Assembly: GCA_009667805.1 (NCBI GenBank)
Contig: CM019063.1
Location: 405,424,959 to 405,488,958, forward strand
Length of the DNA stretch: 64,000 nucleotides
From: Leptobrachium leishanense
Lineage: Eukaryota; Chordata; Amphibia; Anura; Megophryidae
Direction: 5' to 3'
This document shows positions 21,892 to 31,262 of this stretch, piece by piece. The notes below the pieces were generated by a model. The model ran no database searches and had not been told where the DNA came from. It worked only from the letters and a program-made list of their open reading frames with translations. A program made the translations under genes and the position numbers. Numbering within the stretch: the stretch's first letter is position 1; the number at the start of each line of letters is the position of its first letter.

Positions 21892-22034
21892 GGAATTCAA
21901 ATGGAGACCAACTGGAGCAAAGAAGAAATCGACTTTTTGTAGATCTGAAGATATACGTGCAGTGGCGTAGCGTGGGTTGGTCAGCGCCCGGGCAGCCAAG
22001 AATTGTGCGCCCCCACCTGTGGACACGTTATGAT

Positions 22035-22715
22035 ATTGCCCCAGCTCACACATGGATTTGCCCCAGCTCACACATGGATTTGCCCCAGCTCATGGATTTG
22101 CCCCAGCTCATGGATTTGCCCAGCTCATGGATTTGCCAGCTCATGGATTTGCCCCAGCTCCACATGGATTTGCCCCAGCTCATGGATTTGCCCAGCTCAT
22201 GGATTTGCCCCAGCTCACACATGGATTTGCCCAGCTCATGGATTTGCCCCAGCTCATGGATTTGCCCCAGCTCACACATGGATTTGCCCCAGCTCACACA
22301 TGGATTTGCCCAGCTCATGGATTTGCCCAGCTCATGGATTTGCCCCCAGCTCATGGATTTGCCCAGCTCATGGATTTGCCCCAGCTCATGGATTTGCCCC
22401 AAGCTCATGGATTTGCCCAGCTCATGGATTTGCCCCCAGCTCATGGATTTGCCCCAGCTCATGGATTTGCCCCAGCTCACACATGGATTTGCCCCCAGCT
22501 ATGGATTTGCCCCAGCTCACACATGGATTTGCCCGCCAGCCATGGGATTTGCCCCCAGCTCATGGATTTGCCCAGCTCATGGATTGCCCAGCTCATGGAT
22601 TTGCCCAGCTCACACATGGATTTGCCCAGCTCATGGATTTGCCCCAGCTTACACATTGATTTGCACAGCTCATGGATTTGCCCCAGCTTACACGTGGATT
22701 TGCCCATCTCTCACC
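22035..22715. repeat. Minisatellite, CCCAGCTCATGGATTTG units
   Basis: About 35 units of 17-18 bp (CCCAGCTCATGGATTTGC) are interspersed with a longer 22-24 bp version having CACACATGG. The unit resembles the longer one at 54418-55378 (CCAGCTCACACATGGATAT). Confidence 0.95.
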
Positions 22716-22737
22716 TGGATATTGCTCCGGCTCCGGC

Positions 22738-23010
22738 ATGGGTTGAGGGGGCCCAGATGCTGGGCAGCGCGGGAGTGCCTGCCCGGTCCTGAAGAGTCCG
22801 TCCTGTTGAAGGTGATGCGGCTGCGTGGCTTGCGTGCGCAGGTCACGCGGTCTGGCCAGTCAGGTGGTACAGAGACTCAGTACCACCTGATTAGCCGGAC
22901 CACGTGACGGCTGCGCCTGCACGCAGCCGCTTCCCTTTAACAGACGGACTCTTCAGGACCGGGCAGGCACTCCGCGCTGCCCGGCATCTGGACCCCCTCA
23001 ACCCCCGGCC
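22738..23010. repeat. Palindrome in the right part of the hAT element
   Basis: The left arm (GCCCAGATGCTGGGCAGCG, CCTGCCCGGTCCTGAAGAG, ...) is mirrored by the right arm ending GCTGCCCGGCATCTGG. The centre is GGTGGTACAGAGACTCAGTACCACC-like near 22864-22888. The arms are about 125 bp with scattered mismatches. Confidence 0.8.
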
Positions 23011-23125
23011 AGTTTTTAGGGCGCAAATGCGCCCCTAACAAACTGCGCCCGGGCCACGGCCCCCACCCCCCCCACCTACGCCACTGTATACGTGGAAGGA
23101 CACAACATGAAAACGAAGACATTTC

Positions 23126-24335
23126 TTAACCCCTTAGTGACCGGGCAGTTTTACACAAATCCGTCCTTTAGTGAGACGCTGCTGTTTTTATGTTTCTGCG
23201 CTGTTCATGTTTAGGTAAAATTTTCCCCTTACTCGTTTATTCAACCCACACATATTATACACCGTTTTTCCCGCCATTAAATGGACTTTATAGAAATACC
23301 ATTATTTCCATCATATCGAATAATTTTCGAAAAAAGAAATATGAAATATGAGGAAAAAATGGTAAAAACACACTTTTTCGTAATTTAATCCCCAAAATCT
23401 ACAACCACCAAAAAAGACCCCGGCTAAATAGTTTCAAAATTTTGTCCTGAGACTAGAAATACCCAATTTTTACATGTTTTTCCTTTTTAACCACTTCACC
23501 TATGTGCGCTGCGCTCATTCTGACAATTTTATGCTAATTATTTTTAGATGACAGCCTAGGTCCTATTTAACTAAACCCCCCAGACAAAAAAAACTTTAAA
23601 AAAAAACAATTTTGTATTTATTTTATTTTTTTATTATTATTTAAAAAAAAAAATGTAAATTTTATTTTTAAACCAAACCTGGTCGTGTTTGGTATCATTG
23701 GAAAGGCCATGATCAGGCCTTTCCAATGATGTCAAATATGACCATGCCACGGATTGGGAGATAAGGGGATCCAAAGGATCCCCCTATCTCTACATGGCAG
23801 CTAGAGGGTTAACTGGCCCACTGACATCCTCACAGATATGGTGAGGTTGTCAGTGGGTGGGGGCTGGACCTGGAGGCTTGGCTGACATCCAAGATGTCAG
23901 CCCCCCTCCAGGTTCAAAATCGGTTTTGGCGCTGATTAGTGCTGAATCGCGATCCGGCAGCGAAACCGTTAATGCAGTACACCGCTGAAAAGGGGTGACT
24001 CTCCCCTTTCCAGCGGTGCAACTTGCATCTCTCTAGCTTCAATGGTTGGGGAGATAGTGGGCTCCGAAGGAGCCCCCCCTCCCCTTCATTGATTTCAATG
24101 TGGGCGCCTGCTGATGACGTCACCACGCAGCGTGGTGACATCATCGAGCTCGCCGGCCCATGTAAATCACATGGGCAGGCTTTCTCCCTGCCAGATCTGT
24201 GAGGGATCCAGCGAGGGAGGTAAGTATTGGGCGGGAGGGGTTTAGGCGCCGCTGACGTACTATGTACATCCGCGGGTCTTAGGGAGACCCGTGGGCAGGA
24301 CATACATAGTACGTCAGCGGTCCTTAAGGGGTTAA
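23126..24335 (+). mobile_element. TTAA-flanked non-autonomous element (family B), complete copy
   Basis: TTAA (23126-23129 and 24332-24335) brackets CCCCTTAGTGACCGGG ... GGTCCTTAAGGGG. It is the sister of 3466-5050 but lacks the Harbinger MITE, giving the empty site. It retains both arms of a terminal hairpin (24247-24320, CCGCTGACGTACTATGTAC and its complement). An AGGTAAGTAT donor-like string is at 24219-24228. No gene is present. It is inserted in the PLE. Confidence 0.8.
24247..24320. repeat. Terminal hairpin of the family-B element
   Basis: CCGCTGACGTACTATGTACA...GCGGGTCT is mirrored by AGACCCGTGGGC...TACATAGTACGTCAGCGG. Only the left arm of this hairpin survives in the copy at 3466-5050. 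Confidence 0.85.
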
Positions 24336-24690
24336 GAAAGTGGACAGTAATAACTATATCGAAAAAGACAGTCGCCACCTGGCACAATGACTAGAAAATA
24401 TCCCGAAGGGCTGACTTCTTAGAATCCATTGAAACTGCACAGAAATTCAATATTATGAAGAGCAAACTAATATGATTTTAGTGAAATTTGAAGAAAAAGG
24501 GTATGACAAGGAAGATAAAAAAAAAAACGAAAGACCAAATCTGGAATTTGGAAACAGGGCCACTTATGACGTACCAAAAAAAGAAAATGGTATAGAACTA
24601 CCTTTTATATACAATTATAGTCAGTAAAATCGACATATTCGAAGGACTGTCAAAAAACACTGGCCAATACAGCATAGAGATCCTGCCTTG

Positions 24691-24785
24691 AGCATCCCCT
24701 ACTGGAGTCCATAGGACTCCATTGAGGCTCCGACTGCTGGGTCACATGACTTGCAGGATCTAGCGAGATCCTGCAGGTTGGTGGT
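24691..24785. repeat. Fragment resembling the family-E repeat
   Basis: GGAGTCCATAGGACTCCATT and a palindromic GATCTAGCGAGATC-like word resemble the module at 31745-31810 in the family-E element. It is too short to delimit. Confidence 0.4.
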
Positions 24786-25230
24786 GTGATGGCACCGACC
24801 TGCCAAGGCCAGAAATGGCAGATTGCAGAAGACCACGATTTCCACCTCCTCAAATCAGATCGGAGGGACCCGAATCGTCGCCCCCAACAGTTGATCACGA
24901 ACGTGGACATCTCTAGCAATCATGATGACATCTCTAGAGGTGGGAGTCGCAGCTGCCTTCCTGATCCGGATTGGCAAAAGAACAGGGTCCAGAACTCCAC
25001 CGGGCAGTGCCAAGGTAGCAACCACAACTCGGTTCACAAATGGCAGGAGCTCAGAGTCAGGGATGGAATCCGGGATGCCTCGCAACTTAAGATTCCTGTG
25101 GCGATGACAGATCTCCAAAGCCAACTCTGTCGACTGTAGGCTGGGAACCTGGGCCTGAAGCGCTGTAACACAGGAGGAGGTAGCAACCTGTGCGTCTCTT
25201 GAGTCGCGAGTATGGGTGTGTCACATCCCC
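24786..25230 (-). pseudogene. L1/Tx1-type ORF1 fragment
   Basis: The minus-strand reading contains RHRNLKLRGIPDSIPDSELL and later RDVHVRDQLL, the RNA-binding-domain pattern of L1 ORF1 proteins. These bind LINE RNA as trimers. The same pattern (RRRNLKLWGISDA) occurs in the L1 insertion at 27321-29280. Frames are broken and both ends are missing. Confidence 0.6.
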
Positions 25231-25905
25231 GGCACCTGCGGACCTTCAGGGGGGGTCTGGACACTCGGCAGCATCGCTGGCTGGCCAGGTGCCAGCGGTT
25301 CCGGCTGTTTGTGCGCCTAGAGGGGTGGGGCACGGCGTGATGACACGGAGCCGCCGGCCTTAGATGCAGGGCGCGCGAGACAGCTAGCCGCCCTGACATA
25401 GAGTTAGTTCCCACATGTCCTGGTGTATTCATTTCGCTGTTTCACTGTTTACTTCGCTCTGTTGCCGATTCGATTTTGTATGAGGACCCTGATTGTTGCT
25501 GACCCGGACTGCCTACTTGACTACTCTCTTTCTGACTATGTTTGTATGTGTACTGGCCCAAAGCAGATTCAGAGAGTATGTTGAATTTGTACCACGCTGA
25601 CTCAGAGTATATGTCTGTCCTGCATAGAGCTGACTCTGATAATTCATTGATCTGCCCTGTTGCTAAACCGGAGTGTATGAGAACCCTGCCTGTTGCCAAT
25701 CCGGACTGTGTATATGACCACGCTTATTCTGATCTCTGGTGTATGAATATACTTAAGAAACCTTACTCAGGTTGCTCTCCAGCTGTTGGCGAGATTAATA
25801 ATTTGAGCCCCAGTACACACTCTGTCATGAAAGCTGCTGTTACTGGGTTATATTCTTTGTTTCTGGTGTGCCTGTTCTCCCTGACTGGGAGTGATAGGGC
25901 TAGCA
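25212..25905. repeat. LTR-like repeat, unclassified
   Basis: It opens with TGTCACATCCCCGGCACC, similar in style to the LTR openings at 38638 and 57452. It then carries repeated TGTTGCC-x-CCGGACTG words. No second copy, primer site or duplication is visible. I see no coding sequence. CTCCCTG.CTGGGAGTG.TAGGGCT near 25878-25905 recurs at 62308-62335. Confidence 0.3.
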
Positions 25906-25908
25906 GCC

Positions 25909-26665
25909 TTACGGGCGGCCTGTAAACAGGTCACCAGTGTTACGCTGGATATCTGACTGGGCTCCACACCATTCACATCTGAAGGGACAGTAGGCAGGGC
26001 TCCACCTTCCTCTGCCCTGCTCCTGCCTGGAGATCACATTAGCACAGGAGCTGGACACAGGCGAGGTATTGCTCTTTCCACTTCCCTCACAGGTAGGCAG
26101 AACAGAGAACATCTCTGCTTCACCTCGCAGTCTGCTTTCGTGCAGGGTTGGCATTATACACAGTCTAGAATCACAGTCTTCAATGCATTTCCTCCCCCAT
26201 GCCAGCACAGCTGGTTCAGGTGTAACATCCCCAGGGTTGCCCTCCCTGCTCCCACAAGCAATAGAGGGTCCCAAAGTTTCACACAGTACCTCCGATTGTA
26301 CGGGGTTGTCCATTAACACATTTGAGTCACAGGAGTCATCCTCTGGGGCATAACGACATGCCAGCCGGCCCAAGTCGTTTCCCAGCAGCACGTTCAAGGG
26401 AATATCCTCGGAAACCGCAAACCTCCCGCAACCCTTTACCAACACCCCAATCTAGGTACACCCGTGCCATGGGCACCGTGGGGCAAACCCCACCAACTCC
26501 TTTGATGGCGATCGTCTTTCCTGGAATAATATCCTCCAGACTGACTATTTTAGGTCGCACTAGGGTACATGATGCACCAGTATCCCGGAGACCAGTGGTC
26601 ACATGGTCACCCACAGTAATGCTCTGCAGGTTGTCGCTACCTCGATCCACGATCCAGACACACAA
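25909..26665 (-). pseudogene. Gypsy protease region
   Basis: The minus-strand frames contain RDTGASCTLVRP, an aspartic-protease active site with DTG, followed by a beta-rich stretch (KTIAIKGVGG...ARVYLDWG). A frameshift near 26440 then leads to DLGRLACRYAP and an acidic linker. Just upstream (26790-26740, minus) is a CCHC knuckle, CFRCNRFGHLSATC. The protease would cut the polyprotein. It is broken by a frameshift and truncated downstream. Confidence 0.7.
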
Positions 26666-26942
26666 AGGACAGGCGTTGGACTTCCTGAGGCTTTTTCACC
26701 TCCTTCTGCCCACAGCAGCTGCTTCTTGGTGTGACAAGTGGCACTCAGGTGCCCAAAACGATTACATCGAAAGCACTTGCGGGTATCCCCTGGGCTCGAT
26801 GCGGCCCCTGCTCCTTGACTGGTGGACTATGTAGTCATCAGTTTCCCTGCTGACTTGATAACCGGTGTAGGTGTAGTTCCTTCTTTCCAGGTGGTGATTC
26901 CAACTGGTGTAGGCACATGTCGGGCTGGAGGCGCTCTGTTGT

Positions 26943-27305
26943 TCACATAGTCGCTGGCCAGGTCTGCTGCCTCTGCTGTACAGGCTTTCTGTCCAGAATC
27001 CATTCTCTGGCCTCAGGACTCCTGGTTTGCAGAAACTGCATCAGAATCATTAGGTCCTCCAGGGCCTCGTAGGTGGTGACTTGCAGGCCCCCAGTCCATT
27101 GCCGGAATGTGGTTCTGAACTGCCCAGCATATTCTGTGCAGCTGTCCGATGTTCCTTGCTGCATGCTCCTGAACTTTTTACGATAAAATTCAGGGGTTAG
27201 ACTAAAAATTTTGAGCAGGGCCTTTTTTATGGAGTCATAGTCCTTGTCACTCTCCTCTGGAAGGAAAGCAAACACATCCAGGGCCTTTCATTTCAAGCGT
27301 GGGTT
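26943..27305 (-). pseudogene. gag: Gypsy gag, middle part
   Basis: The minus-strand frame reads FAFLPEESDKDYDSIKKALL..FSLTPEFYRKKFRSM..., with a later REWILDRKP. This is the usual retrotransposon-gag capsid helix pattern. It joins the 29296-29837 segment across the L1 insertion (WGQY ... ALDVFAFLP). Truncated. Confidence 0.75.
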
Positions 27306-29295
27306 AAATACTGCCCCCACGCGTGGCTAGGTACTTGAAGAGAGCAGTCGCATGTCCGAGCAGCTCCTGCAGACTCACCCTGATTTTAGGTGTTTTTTTA
27401 CGCTGCTTTCGGATTATTTCTGCCTCCCCTCACACAGCGACATACCTGGGACCGGGTGGTGTTGAGATTTTAGCCAGGGGACTTTTATAGACTTGTCCGG
27501 ACTCAGCCTCTGTATTTTGGGCCTAGTACGGGGAGGTGCTGACCGCCATCTTAGCTGCCCCATGCCGCCTCGTGCCCCTTCTTCCTCCGCGATTCCAGCA
27601 ATGGGTAAGAAGAAGACTGGAACGGTGGAGTGTCCCAGCCTTCCGGACATTCGGGTCACGCTGGCGGGTCCGAAAGATGCGAGTACCCTGCCCCGACCGC
27701 CGGCGGAGCTGACACCCAGTGGCGTGGGCCCTGCTGAGCCCCACAACTGACTCTGCAGAACTTGGAGGATCATCCGGCAACGAGACGTGACATCCGAGCC
27801 CTTCTAGCGGACGTCCCGCTCCTCATGGACATCGGAGATGGCGGAGGTGCGATCCGACCTCTCTTCCCTCCACACGGAGGTGGCGGACCTTGACTCTCGG
27901 ACCAGCACCTTAGCGGTTACGCAAGACGAGGCCTCTTCCCAGGTTTGGGCGCTCCCGGCCCAGGTCGCTGGACTACAAACTGCCTTACTGGCCATGGAGG
28001 CCCGACATAGGAGACGGAATTTAAAACTCTGGGGCATTTCGGACGCTATGCAAGCTCCTGACCTGCTGCCACTGGCCAACCGGATGGTAAAATCCGTCCC
28101 CGCGCTTCCTGTCGGTGCCCTTGACCCAGTGATATCAGCGCTCAGAGTCTGCAAGGCGGCGACGGCCCCTCAGACTGCCACGAAGGACGTCATCGTGGTA
28201 CTGAGAGATATCCAAGTGCGTAAACATTTTCTAGGGGGTAACGATCAGAGCCCCCCCCCCGATTCAATTTGAGGGAATGGATGTCACTGTATTCCGTGAT
28301 CTCCAGTTTCTGGCCCTTGCAGCACGACGCCAATTTAGACCGATTACGACCACGGTTTGAGCCCACGAGGTCCGTTACCGTTGGGGGTGTCGGGCTCCCT
28401 GCTCATGGCATCATGACACTGAAGTTTTGGTAGCCACGACGCTGTAGGAGGCTCGGACTCACCTGTCTGCTTTGGGCCTTCCATGTTATCTGGATGCTGC
28501 TACCAGAGATCAGCCACGGTCCCCCTCGGCCGAGCAACCTTATGACCCGAACTAATCTCTGGGACTGGTCTGATCCCCACTCCCCTGAGACCGAGATCGA
28601 TATTGGTCACTTACTGATCCTGGTTTTCTTCTGATCAGCTATAAGATGACTTCGTGCCTCCCTCCCCCCACCCCTTCATATCTCGCCCCACCTCCTCCTC
28701 TCCTCCTTTCTCCCACACTATCTTATCCATCTCCCCCCCTTCTTTTTTTTTGGGTTTCGAGGCATGGTTTTGCCGAGGGTGAGCCACGGGATAGTCACCT
28801 AGGCTCTCAATGTCCCATTGGCCCTTCGTGACCTTTGCCCTGTGGTTCCCTCTGTGGCCCTCTGTTTCCCTGTGGGGTCTCAGGGGAGCGCTGCGGAGTA
28901 CCACCTTTCTTGGGCTGCCTTTCCCTTCCTCTCTGTTATATCAGAGACATTTTTTTTCTTCTTCTGCTTCTTTCTCTCTTTTCCTCACTTTTCTGCCTGA
29001 CTTCTTTCCTTCTCCCACTCTCCCCCTTTCCCTACCTCCCCTTATTTGTTAGGTTTTTTAGGTTCTATGACCGCTTATAATTCTAGATGTCCTGTCTAAT
29101 GTCGACTGAACTTGCATATCTCCCTCGTATTGCACCATACTCTGATACTGGTTTGGCTTCCTTGCTTATTTTTTATGCCTTTTTTATATCTGGCATGGCC
29201 CTGTGCGGTCTTAGTTTCTTTGGCTTTAATTCATTTATTTGTGATGTGCATAATTATAAATAAAGAATATATTAAAAAAAAAATACTGCCCCCAC
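27306..29295 (+). mobile_element. ORF1-only L1 (half-L1-like) with 15-bp duplication
   Basis: AAATACTGCCCCCAC occurs at 27306-27320 and 29281-29295, exactly flanking 27321-29280. The right end is a poly-A run after AATAAAGAATATATT. Inside are a 5' leader, an L1/Tx1-type ORF1 (about 27559-28430, frameshifted) and about 850 bp of pyrimidine-rich 3' sequence. No endonuclease or reverse-transcriptase domain is found. An intact target duplication and tail mean that the unit inserted by L1-style target-primed reverse transcription. Lack of ORF2 resembles the HAL1 elements known in mammals. A later deletion of ORF2 is the alternative. Confidence 0.75.
27838..28272 (+). pseudogene. L1 ORF1 RNA-binding protein, main part
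   Basis: The 144 residues start in a heptad-like coiled coil (VRSDLSSLHTEVADLDSR, continuing to about residue 55). The RRM-type domain follows with RRRNLKLWGISDA near residues 59-71, and RDIQVRKHFL near 126-135. A downstream frame carries FEGMDVTVFRDL and FRPIT, the C-terminal domain pattern. An upstream same-frame segment (27559-27750, MGKKKTG...) ends in a stop, so at least two lesions are present. ORF1 proteins coat LINE RNA. Confidence 0.7.
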
Positions 29296-29837
29296 TGCTC
29301 CTTGGGTAACTGGTACTGTCGACACACCTTCTCAAACCCTCTCAGGAACAAATCCAGGTCAGTGTCTTTCTTGAGCATGGAAAAATGCTCCAGCCGGGGT
29401 CTGTTGGCGTTTGTTTCTCCACCATTGCTGCTCTGGGTGGACGAACTGGCCCTCTCCAGGCGACGCAGTTCCAGTTCATACTGCCTTTCTTTCTCTCTTT
29501 CCATAGCAGCTCTCTCTGCAGCCTCCCGTGCAGCAATCTGATGCTGGTGAATTAGCTGCAACATCAGCTGGGGGTCATCACTTCCCAGATGTTTAAGGGT
29601 CATTTCCAGCTCAGAGTCCTTGGCACTCACAGGGTTAACAGCTACAGGAGATACCAGTCCTAGGATTGCAGACTCCACAGTAACCCCTGCTGTGCCTGCA
29701 TCCTGCTCTGCTTGGCATTCATAATCCTCCAGCAGATCTCTGATAAAATGCTCTTTGTTCTTGCCATGTGGCTCTATCTTTCTAGATTGGCACAGCACTT
29801 CCAGAGCCTCTTCAGACATTTTTTTGTAGGCATCCAT
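29240..29837 (-). pseudogene. gag: Gypsy gag, N-terminal part
   Basis: From the ATG at 29837 (minus): a SAP-like start (ALEVLCQSRKIEPHGKNKE, LLEDYE), a long E/R-rich coiled coil (AAREAAERAAMEREKERQYE) and a capsid-like segment (LDLFLRGFEKVCRQYQLPKE) that stops at the L1 insertion point (29296). The last residues of the open frame read into the L1 poly-A and are not real gag. The gag would form the retrotransposon particle. Confidence 0.75.
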
Positions 29838-30010
29838 TGTTTTCAGGAATAGAGAAATAAAACAGAAAGGGACGGGAAGTACTGTTTTGCACAGTATGTC
29901 TGTGATTTGGCACTGAGTACTGTCTTTGGGAATTTACACAAAAAACATGTAATTTCTTTATTACCACAATTTACCCTCCAGGCAATTCCACTGGCACTAA
30001 AACTCTAGAT

Positions 30011-30030
30011 ATCCCACCCGCTGCCAACAG
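30011..30030 (-). other. Primer-binding site, tRNA-Leu-like
   Basis: On the minus strand TTGGCAGCGGGTGGGAT lies just after the LTR end ...TCGTCACA. It has one extra G relative to the primer sites at 14113 and 58502. Confidence 0.6.
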
Positions 30031-30032
30031 TT

Positions 30033-30545
30033 TGTGACGATCAAAATCTGCTTACCCCAGACGTCACACACAGAGGGAGAGTGTACAAGGGGGTTACAGC
30101 TCTAAGCCTCTGGACTTACTAACTCTTCCCACTCTCAAGGCCCCAAGTTATGCAAACCTAACCCCTCTAAACCATACACCCCCTTCCTACTATACTCTGC
30201 CACCACAAAGGTAATAGGGCACTTTCGAAACCCCACTAGCTGTATATCACCCCAATCCAGGAGCCCAACCATATACAGCTAATATTTCTATCAAAGATTA
30301 TATTCTATAGTAACGCTAAACCAAGCTCTTCGAGAAGCATGAATTATCTAGATCAAAGCAGTACTGGGTTTTAAAGGAAAAATACAAAAATACAAACTTT
30401 ACATAGTGCCAGTATCACATAAAAACAAGACATACAAAAATTTAATGAAAATGTGCAAATACAGTTCTTGAAATAAAATGGGACTTACAAAGAAAACCTA
30501 ACTTGCAGTAGGCAACTTCCATGGGTATTTCCAGATTTCAAATGT
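30033..30545 (-). repeat. Probable LTR of the reversed Gypsy remnant
   Basis: The sequence begins (plus strand) TGTGACGATCAAAATC next to the primer site, so on the minus strand it ends ...TCGTCACA. The outer boundary is a guess, as I could not find a matching second LTR. No coding sequence is present. Confidence 0.4.
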
Positions 30546-31262
30546 CCCAGAAGGTTCTTAGATGTTCATCCAACCAAGCCCTTGGAGAAAATACCCAGAG
30601 ATTTGAGTAAGCATCCTGTACAAAGACCTGGCCCCTCACCCTCCTCCCCAACCCCCAACCCATTTGGTTCACATGGGCTCCCTGATCAAGTTTCCATTCA
30701 GCCCAAGAGAGTAGATCACATAAGGGATTGTAAATACAGAGGTCTTGCCTTGCAAACTCCTTTGCAAAGACAGGAGAAAAACCTGCGTTTAAAATCTGAC
30801 ACACTGCGCAGAAAATTATGCCTGTGTGTGACAAACTGCGTCATAAAGAATCTCCTACCCCATATGCTTTATTTATTTCAAGTCCTTTCCATATGATTTG
30901 CTATGCAGTCTCTTATGAACCTTCAATCTAAAATAGAAGGTTTTGTGTGGAATGGTAAAAGCAGAAGGGTGTCAAAATTTGTGCTATATCAGTCGAGGGA
31001 TAGAGGGGGCTTGGGCCTCCCTTATTTACCAAAGTGTTATTGGGCAGCCGAACTTACACAGATTGTGCTCTTTCATTTACCAGTGGGCACTGATAGATAG
31101 GCAGACCTGGGGTGCTGGCTATTCGCTCCACATCTGCCTCAAATAAATTTCTGTTACTAATAGACTTTCGTCCAATTCTCAGATCCAGCTGCTAGGCCAG
31201 GCTTAATAGCCACCAGATCTGGGACATTTACAGGTGGTAAATTTAAGATTGCCTCCTGTTAC

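Larger units (their letters stand above)
21952..23094. mobile_element. hAT non-autonomous element carrying a minisatellite
   Basis: The 8-bp duplication TATACGTG (21952-21959 and 23087-23094) flanks ends CAGTGGCGTAGCG and CCACCTACGCCACTG. This is the classic hAT signature. The left two-thirds is a minisatellite (22035-22715), and the right third a palindrome (22738-23010). There is no transposase: the long ORFs across it are repeat artefacts. It interrupts the PLE, which reads continuously across the site once it is removed. Confidence 0.9.
19538..24690 (+). mobile_element. Penelope-like element (PLE) remnant, split by three insertions
   Basis: The four PLE pieces are 19538-20446, 21494-21959, 23095-23125 and 24336-24690. 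The N-terminal piece translates to stretches such as TKQLNKFDMHEDL and FTKNLLLKNYF (near 19935-20015). The second contains the RT palm signature (YVQKSGMAMGTHF, PSYANLFMAYWEVEW, then IDYILIIW) near 21685-21835, and the junction reads on into DLKIYVEGHN. The last has RRTVKKHWPI near 24627-24660. These are characteristic of Penelope RTs, which are telomerase-related. Stops and frameshifts make it a pseudogene. The interruptions are a probable solo LTR (20447-21489), a hAT element (21960-23086) and a TTAA element (23126-24335). Confidence 0.75.
25909..30032 (-). mobile_element. Gypsy-type gag-protease remnant, split by an L1
   Basis: Read on the minus strand: a primer site (30011-30030, TGGCAGCGGGTGGGAT, tRNA-Leu-like), a gag start at 29837, gag to 29296, then an L1 insertion (27306-29295), gag again 27305-26943, a CCHC knuckle and a protease to about 26440. 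The coding then fades at 25909. The phrase LLGNDLGRL after the protease is shared with the Gmr1-type element at 35896-45859, suggesting a related family. Integrase, RT and the far LTR are missing. The LTR edge is at 30033 (TGTGACGA on the plus strand), but its outer limit is not resolved. Confidence 0.75.

Noticed and set aside
22003..22907. Long ORFs (up to about 316 codons) over the 22-kb minisatellite
   Set aside because: All frames are open on both strands because the short repeat unit lacks stops; no composition or motif supports a protein.
25542..25925. 127-codon ORF with ADSE/PVA repeats as a protein
   Set aside because: It lies in LTR-like sequence with periodic TGTTGCC-CCGGACTG words; no start context or known motif.
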